From an uncultured Burkholderiales bacterium (lineage in GTDB: Bacteria; Pseudomonadota; Gammaproteobacteria; Burkholderiales; Burkholderiaceae_C): DNA of 64,000 nt. Position numbers and translations under genes: made by a program. The first letter of the stretch is position 1. Every line of letters starts with the position of its first letter. The notes beneath the pieces are model-generated. The model made no database searches. It had not been told where the DNA came from and worked only from the letters and a program-made list of their open reading frames with translations. Of the stretch, positions 60,147-64,000 are shown one piece after another. The stretch is taken from contig CAIZHQ010000016.1 in NCBI GenBank assembly GCA_903932865.1, forward strand, positions 682,001 to 746,000. The letters run 5' to 3'.

Positions 60147-61612
60147 TGCTAGTGCTTGACCACGATCGCGCAGGTGGCTACTGGGGGGCGGTGTATGTGT
60201 TTACCGCCATCAAAGGCTTGCAAGTTGTCATTGACGGCCCCGTAGGCTGCGAGAACTTGCCTGTGACATCGGTGCTGCATTACACCGATGCCCTGCCACC
60301 CCATGAATTGCCCATTGTGGTGACCGGTTTGGCAGAAGAACAATTGGGTCGAGAAGGCACCGAAGGCGCCATGCGCCGTGCACACGCCACGCTCAACCCC
60401 GATTTGCCCTCTGTGGTGGTGACCGGCTCCATAGCTGAAATGATTGGTGGTGGCGTCACGCCAGAGGGCACCAACCTGCAACGCTTCTTGCCGCGCACCA
60501 TCGATGAAGACCAATGGCAATGCGCCAACCGTGCCATGTACTGGCTCTGGCAGCAGTACGGCATCAAGCATGTGCCCAAGCGTGAGCGCAAAGAGGGCGA
60601 GCGTCCTCGCGTCAACATCATTGGGCCCAGCTACGGCACCTTCAACTGCCCCAGCGATTTGGCTGAAATTCGCCGCTTGGTGCAAGGCATTGGTGCAGAC
60701 GTCAACATGGTCTTCCCATTGGGGTCACACCTTGCAGATGTTTCGCGTTTGGTCGAAGCCGATGTCAACATTTGCATGTACCGCGAATTTGGCCGCATGC
60801 TGTGTGAGGCTCTGGAACGCCCCTATTTGCAAGCGCCTATTGGTTTGCACAGCACCACCAAATTTCTCCGCTCATTGGGTGAATTGCTCGGCCTCGATCC
60901 AGAGCCGTTCATCGAAAGAGAAAAGCACAGCACCATCAAACCCATCTGGGATTTGTGGCGTTCTGTGACGCAAGATTTTTTTGGCACCGCCAACTTTGGC
61001 GTGGTGGCCAACGAAACCTACACGCGTGGCATTCGACACTTCTTGGAAGACGAAATGGGTCTGCCTTGCAACTTTGCCATCTCACGCCTGGCGGGAGCAA
61101 AAACTGACAACGCAGAAGTTCGAAAACTGATCACCGAAAAAACACCGCTCATTTTGTATGGCAGCTACAACGAGCGCATTTATTTGGCCGAGTGTGGTGG
61201 TGGCGGGATGATGAAAACCAGTTTCATACCGGCCAGTTTTCCATTGCCCATCATTCGCCGCCATACCGGCACGCCGTTCATGGGTTATGCCGGTGCGACT
61301 TACATCATCCAGGAGTTTTGTAACGGTCTCTTCGATGCCCTTTTCCATATTCTGCCCCTCGGTACTGAGATGGACAAGATCGAAGGCACCTTGGGTCGCT
61401 CTGCGCCCAACACCACCGTGCCTTGGGAGCCCGAGGCGCAAGACAGATTAGACGCTTTGCTGGAGCAGCAACCTGTATTGGTTCGCATCTCAGCAGCCAA
61501 GCGCATGCGTGATCAAGCAGAGCGAGATGCTCGGGAAACCGGTCGCTCTCATGTTGAAGCAGAAAGATTTACAGAATTGTTCGGAAAAGCGAATGAAGGA
61601 GCACATGCATGA
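60146..61612 (+). CDS. bchZ: Chlorophyllide a reductase subunit BchZ
   Basis: A 488-residue subunit beginning [19 protein letters not shown]. It has [26 protein letters not shown] (a cluster Cys), [35 protein letters not shown] and [20 protein letters not shown]. The C-terminal part (about 430-488) is a BchZ-specific helical tail. It overlaps bchY by one base (TGATG). 147 bases separate it from pufB; these contain a hairpin but no pufQ-like ORF. Confidence 0.94.
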   Translation: MLVLDHDRAGGYWGAVYVFTAIKGLQVVIDGPVGCENLPVTSVLHYTDALPPHELPIVVTGLAEEQLGREGTEGAMRRAHATLNPDLPSVVVTGSIAEMIGGGVTPEGTNLQRFLPRTIDEDQWQCANRAMYWLWQQYGIKHVPKRERKEGERPRVNIIGPSYGTFNCPSDLAEIRRLVQGIGADVNMVFPLGSHLADVSRLVEADVNICMYREFGRMLCEALERPYLQAPIGLHSTTKFLRSLGELLGLDPEPFIEREKHSTIKPIWDLWRSVTQDFFGTANFGVVANETYTRGIRHFLEDEMGLPCNFAISRLAGAKTDNAEVRKLITEKTPLILYGSYNERIYLAECGGGGMMKTSFIPASFPLPIIRRHTGTPFMGYAGATYIIQEFCNGLFDALFHILPLGTEMDKIEGTLGRSAPNTTVPWEPEAQDRLDALLEQQPVLVRISAAKRMRDQAERDARETGRSHVEAERFTELFGKANEGAHA

Positions 61613-61669
61613 AAGATGTGCGCCTGAATTCGGTGGCCCGTTCAATCCTTCGGCCTGGCCGAGGGTCCA

Positions 61670-61697
61670 ACTGTTGCGGTGTCAAAGCCACAACAGT
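61670..61697 (+). repeat. Hairpin between bchZ and pufB
   Basis: ACTGTTG (61670-61676) with CAACAGT (61691-61697), plus an inner GG/CC pair after one mismatch. It lies 62 bases ahead of pufB without a T tract. It may act as an mRNA-processing or stability element between the bch and puf sections. Confidence 0.5.
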
Positions 61698-61759
61698 CCG
61701 TCCTGTACCCGCAAGGGTTCAGGGAGTTGCCGAAAGGCATATTGAAAGAGGCACAAACT

Positions 61760-61903
61760 ATGACTGATGCAGCTAACCCGTCAGGGCTGACAGACCAAGA
61801 GGCCCAAGAGTTCCATACGTACTACACACAGGGTTACCTGTTGTGGGCCGCAGGAGCTTTTTTCGCCCACAGCTTGGTGTGGATCTGGCGTCCCTGGTTT
61901 TAA
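61760..61903 (+). CDS. pufB: Light-harvesting LH1 beta subunit
   Basis: A 47-residue beta polypeptide: [19 protein letters not shown] with the N-terminal His19 and a single span ending [14 protein letters not shown]. His37 is the bacteriochlorophyll ligand, and the WxWRPW tail is family-typical. It pairs with PufA to make the ring antenna around the reaction centre. The start at 61760 gives the normal length; upstream starts are in the leader. It is followed 22 bases later by the unrecognised 74-aa gene. Confidence 0.95.
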   Translation: MTDAANPSGLTDQEAQEFHTYYTQGYLLWAAGAFFAHSLVWIWRPWF

Positions 61904-61925
61904 AGACCAGACAACGGAGGTAAAT

Positions 61926-62150
61926 ATGACCCACCCGAACAAAAGCACTGCAAGCGCTCATGCCCATGGCTATTTACATGGTTATGGCGTGGTGTTTGTT
62001 TTGCTCTTTTTAGTGTTTATGGTTCTTGCTTTGGCGGGACAGTTGATGGTACTGAATTGGCGCAACTGGCTCCCTGGGGCAGAAGGATCAACGAATACTT
62101 TTGACGGCGTGAAGTCTTCTGTTTACACCGTTATTTCTCAATTAAATTGA
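61926..62150 (+). CDS. Unrecognised 74-residue single-span protein inserted between pufB and pufA
   Basis: A His-rich N-terminus (His3, 12, 14, 18) is followed by one hydrophobic span (about residues 21-43, GVVFVLLFLVFMVLALAGQL) and a 31-residue tail beginning NWRNWLPGAEG and ending SSVYTVISQLN. It has a strong GGAGG six bases before its ATG and lies in line with puf genes: 22 bases after pufB and 13 bases before pufA. It lacks the in-span His expected of an antenna alpha or beta subunit, so it does not look like a pigment-binding chain. Topology and size resemble PufX or other RC-LH1 accessory proteins, but I see no convincing sequence match. Function unknown. Confidence 0.8.
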   Translation: MTHPNKSTASAHAHGYLHGYGVVFVLLFLVFMVLALAGQLMVLNWRNWLPGAEGSTNTFDGVKSSVYTVISQLN

Positions 62151-62163
62151 AAAGGAAATTATT

Positions 62164-62361
62164 ATGTGGCGCATTTGGCGTGTGATAGATCCCCGCAAGG
62201 CGATTGTCGGTACAGGACTTTTGATTGCCTTCGTTTCAACAACGATTCATCTGATTCAAATCAGTGGCGATCGTTACAACATCAACAACTGGCATCCCGA
62301 TACGGCCAAGATGGCATCGGCGAAAGCACAGCCACAGAACGCGGCTTTGCCGCAAAAGTAA
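62164..62361 (+). CDS. pufA: Light-harvesting LH1 alpha subunit
   Basis: A 65-residue alpha polypeptide: [20 protein letters not shown], then [17 protein letters not shown], with His29 as the bacteriochlorophyll ligand. The DPR motif marks the N-terminal side. The C-terminal tail after NNWHPD is hydrophilic and Ala/Gln/Lys-rich, as in other LH1 alpha chains. It has AAAGGAAA upstream. A large hairpin follows before pufL. Confidence 0.95.
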   Translation: MWRIWRVIDPRKAIVGTGLLIAFVSTTIHLIQISGDRYNINNWHPDTAKMASAKAQPQNAALPQK

Positions 62362-62381
62362 GGACCCTTGGTCTTTATTCA

Positions 62382-62420
62382 GACAGACGTACATCGCTCA
62401 TATTGAACGGTACGTCTGTC
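62382..62420 (+). repeat. Large hairpin between pufA and pufL
   Basis: GACAGACGTAC (62382-62392) pairs perfectly with GTACGTCTGTC (62410-62420), 11 bp around a 17-base loop, followed by CTTTTATTTTA. In other purple bacteria a hairpin at this place stabilises the pufBA message and lowers pufLM expression, giving more antenna than reaction centre. A partial terminator function is also possible. Confidence 0.85.
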
Positions 62421-62485
62421 CTTTTATTTTAAAAACTGAAGCCTACAAGACCTCACAAACAGTCACCCGGTCGGAGGATGCAACC

Positions 62486-63313
62486 ATGTCCATGTTAAGT
62501 TTTGAACGCAAATACCGTGTGCGCGGCGGTACCCTTTTTGGGGGCGACCTGTTTGATTTCTGGGTCGGTCCTTTTTACGTTGGATTCTTCGGAATCACAA
62601 CCTTGTTTTTTGCCCTCTCGGGCACCCTGTTGATTTTATGGGGCGCGGCCATGGGGCCAACCTGGAACATCTGGCAAATCAACATCGCACCGCCAGACCT
62701 GTCTTATGGGTTGCGTTTCGCCCCCATGATGGAAGGCGGCTTGTGGCAAATCATCACGGTGTGTGCAATTGGTGCATTCGTCTCTTGGGCGTTACGTGAA
62801 GTTGAGATTTGCCGCAAATTGGGCATGGGTCTGCATGTGCCTGTGGCCTTTGGCATGGCCATCTTGGCGTATGTCAGTTTGCAAGTGGTGCGTCCCGTGC
62901 TCATGGGGGCTTGGGGTCATGCTTTCCCCTACGGCATCTACAGCCACTTGGATTGGGTGAGTAATACCGCTTACCAATACCTGCATTTTCACTACAACCC
63001 ATGGCACATGATTGCCGTGACCTTTTTCTTTGCAACGGTGCTTGCGCTGTCCATGCACGGAGGCTTGGTGCTGTCAGCCACCAACCCTGGAAAAGGCCAG
63101 ACCGTGAAATCGCCTGAACATGAAGACACGTTCTTTCGTGACCTGATCGGGTACTCGGTGGGTACCTTGGGCATTCACCGCTTGGGCTTGTTTTTGGCGC
63201 TCGCGGGTGTTTGGTTCGGGATTGTCTGCATTGTGGTCAGCGGTCCATTTTGGACCGGAGCTTGGCCTGAGTGGTGGGGCTGGTGGCTGAACATGCCCAT
63301 CTGGCGCACTTAA
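62486..63313 (+). CDS. pufL: Photosynthetic reaction centre L subunit
   Basis: A 275-residue L subunit: [54 protein letters not shown], the pigment and iron ligands in [19 protein letters not shown], and [17 protein letters not shown] for the later His. Five transmembrane helices are visible. It binds the special pair, accessory pigments and QA/QB site components with PufM. GGAGG lies nine bases ahead of the ATG at 62486. Confidence 0.96.
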   Translation: MSMLSFERKYRVRGGTLFGGDLFDFWVGPFYVGFFGITTLFFALSGTLLILWGAAMGPTWNIWQINIAPPDLSYGLRFAPMMEGGLWQIITVCAIGAFVSWALREVEICRKLGMGLHVPVAFGMAILAYVSLQVVRPVLMGAWGHAFPYGIYSHLDWVSNTAYQYLHFHYNPWHMIAVTFFFATVLALSMHGGLVLSATNPGKGQTVKSPEHEDTFFRDLIGYSVGTLGIHRLGLFLALAGVWFGIVCIVVSGPFWTGAWPEWWGWWLNMPIWRT

Positions 63314-63334
63314 TTCAAAAGAGAGGAAATTGAA

Positions 63335-64000
63335 ATGTCTCAATATCAAAATCTTTTCACCTCTGTGCAGCCTGTAGGGCCCTTGCACGACGGCGTTGAC
63401 TTGCCCCGTGGGGATGACAAGCGATTGGGCAAGCCATTTTTGTTGCACCTGCTGGGGCGCATCGGCAATGCCCAGATCGGCCCTGTTTATTTGGGAACGC
63501 TGGGTCTTGCTTCCTTGATATTCGGCATCGCCGCTTTCAACATCATTGGTTTCAATATGTTGGCGTCCGTTGATTGGAATCCCATTCAGTTGGTGCGTCA
63601 GTTGTTTTGGCTAGCACTGGAGCCGCCGCCTCCTGCCTATGGTTTGAGTATTCCGCCCCTTGAACAGGGTGGATGGTGGCTCATTGTTGGTTTCATGCTC
63701 ACCATGTCCATCATGCTGTGGTGGGCAAGAACATACCGACGCGCTCGTCAATTAGGCTTGGGAACGCATGTGGCGTGGGCTTATGCGGCAGCCATTTGGT
63801 TGTATCTGGTGTGCGGTTTTTTCCGTCCGATCATGATGGGCAGTTGGTCCGAGGCAGTGCCCTTTGGCATCTTCCCTCACCTGGACTGGGTGTCTGCCTT
63901 GTCTTTGCGTCACGGCAATTTGTTTTACAACCCATTCCACGCGCTCTCGATCGTCTTCTTGTATGGCTCGGTTCTGCTGTTTGCCATGCATGGCGCCACC
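63335..64000 (+). CDS. pufM: Photosynthetic reaction centre M subunit (5' part)
   Basis: The gene starts at 63335 ([15 protein letters not shown]) with AGAGGAAA upstream and runs off the right edge after 222 codons. Visible M-subunit segments are [57 protein letters not shown], and [17 protein letters not shown] with the special-pair His region. It pairs with PufL. Whether pufC follows cannot be seen. Confidence 0.95.
   Translation, partial: MSQYQNLFTSVQPVGPLHDGVDLPRGDDKRLGKPFLLHLLGRIGNAQIGPVYLGTLGLASLIFGIAAFNIIGFNMLASVDWNPIQLVRQLFWLALEPPPPAYGLSIPPLEQGGWWLIVGFMLTMSIMLWWARTYRRARQLGLGTHVAWAYAAAIWLYLVCGFFRPIMMGSWSEAVPFGIFPHLDWVSALSLRHGNLFYNPFHALSIVFLYGSVLLFAMHGAT

Noticed and set aside
61613-61759. 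pufQ or another gene between bchZ and pufB
   Set aside because: The only frame there (61509-61745) lies mainly inside bchZ and its translation has no hydrophobic span or PufQ-like sequence.
61926-62150. The 74-aa gene as a second LH1 alpha or beta subunit
   Set aside because: There is no His within the span, no DPR motif of alpha chains and no WxxRPW tail of beta chains.

Overview
The window looks like chromosomal DNA of a phototrophic betaproteobacterium, most likely Comamonadaceae (Limnohabitans/Rhodoferax-like). This is inferred from gene content and order: the sigma factor-DUF3619-DUF3106-RDD block beside ilvI-ilvH-ilvC-pssA-leuA, the aat-bpt pair, phaC-phaA-phaB, tandem Bug-type solute-binding proteins, and a purple-bacterial photosynthesis cluster. 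I saw no rRNA, tRNA, insertion sequence, integrase or CRISPR array. One structural RNA, 4.5S SRP RNA, is visible on the minus strand ahead of dnaX.

Region by region. 1-4.2 kb: sugar-acid catabolism (partial lactonase, galactarate dehydratase garD, two Bug solute-binding proteins). 4.3-6.0 kb: a hemerythrin and a YdjM-like membrane hydrolase. 6.1-9.2 kb: ffs, dnaX (with a possible frameshift site), ybaB, recR. 9.3-14.2 kb: an ABC solute-binding protein, mltD-gloB, a YafS-like methyltransferase, rnhA. 14.3-18.8 kb: an RND efflux pair ending at a 38-bp palindromic terminator. 18.8-21.9 kb: moaA-mobA-moeA. 22-29.7 kb: an aldehyde dehydrogenase, membrane pyrophosphatase hppA divergent from soluble ppa, a GNAT-like protein, nadE-glnB. 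29.8-32.9 kb: a sigma-factor operon read leftward. 33.1-39.3 kb: ilvI-ilvH-ilvC, pssA, then leuA behind a complete-looking leucine attenuator. 39.4-44.1 kb: PBP7-type peptidase, IclR regulator, aat-bpt, pgeF and a small membrane protein. 44.1-49.4 kb: phaCAB and nfeD-qmcA.

49.6-64 kb is the photosynthesis cluster. bciA (8-vinyl reductase) lies at its left edge. A minus-strand bchC paralogue is translationally coupled to a light-dependent protochlorophyllide reductase (LPOR) whose frame is broken by one in-frame TGA. An alpha/beta hydrolase follows. The rightward superoperon is crtE-crtF-bchC-bchX-bchY-bchZ-pufB-(74-aa membrane protein)-pufA-pufL-pufM, cut by the window end in pufM. PpsR/CrtJ-type sites (TGT-N12-ACA) occur in pairs ahead of crtE and of the second bchC. 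Carotenoid, bacteriochlorophyll, antenna and reaction-centre genes are therefore arranged for joint, probably redox/light-controlled expression.

The points most worth a second look are the interrupted LPOR with its private bchC copy, the unrecognised single-span protein between pufB and pufA, the leuA attenuator, and the A9 slippery run in dnaX.
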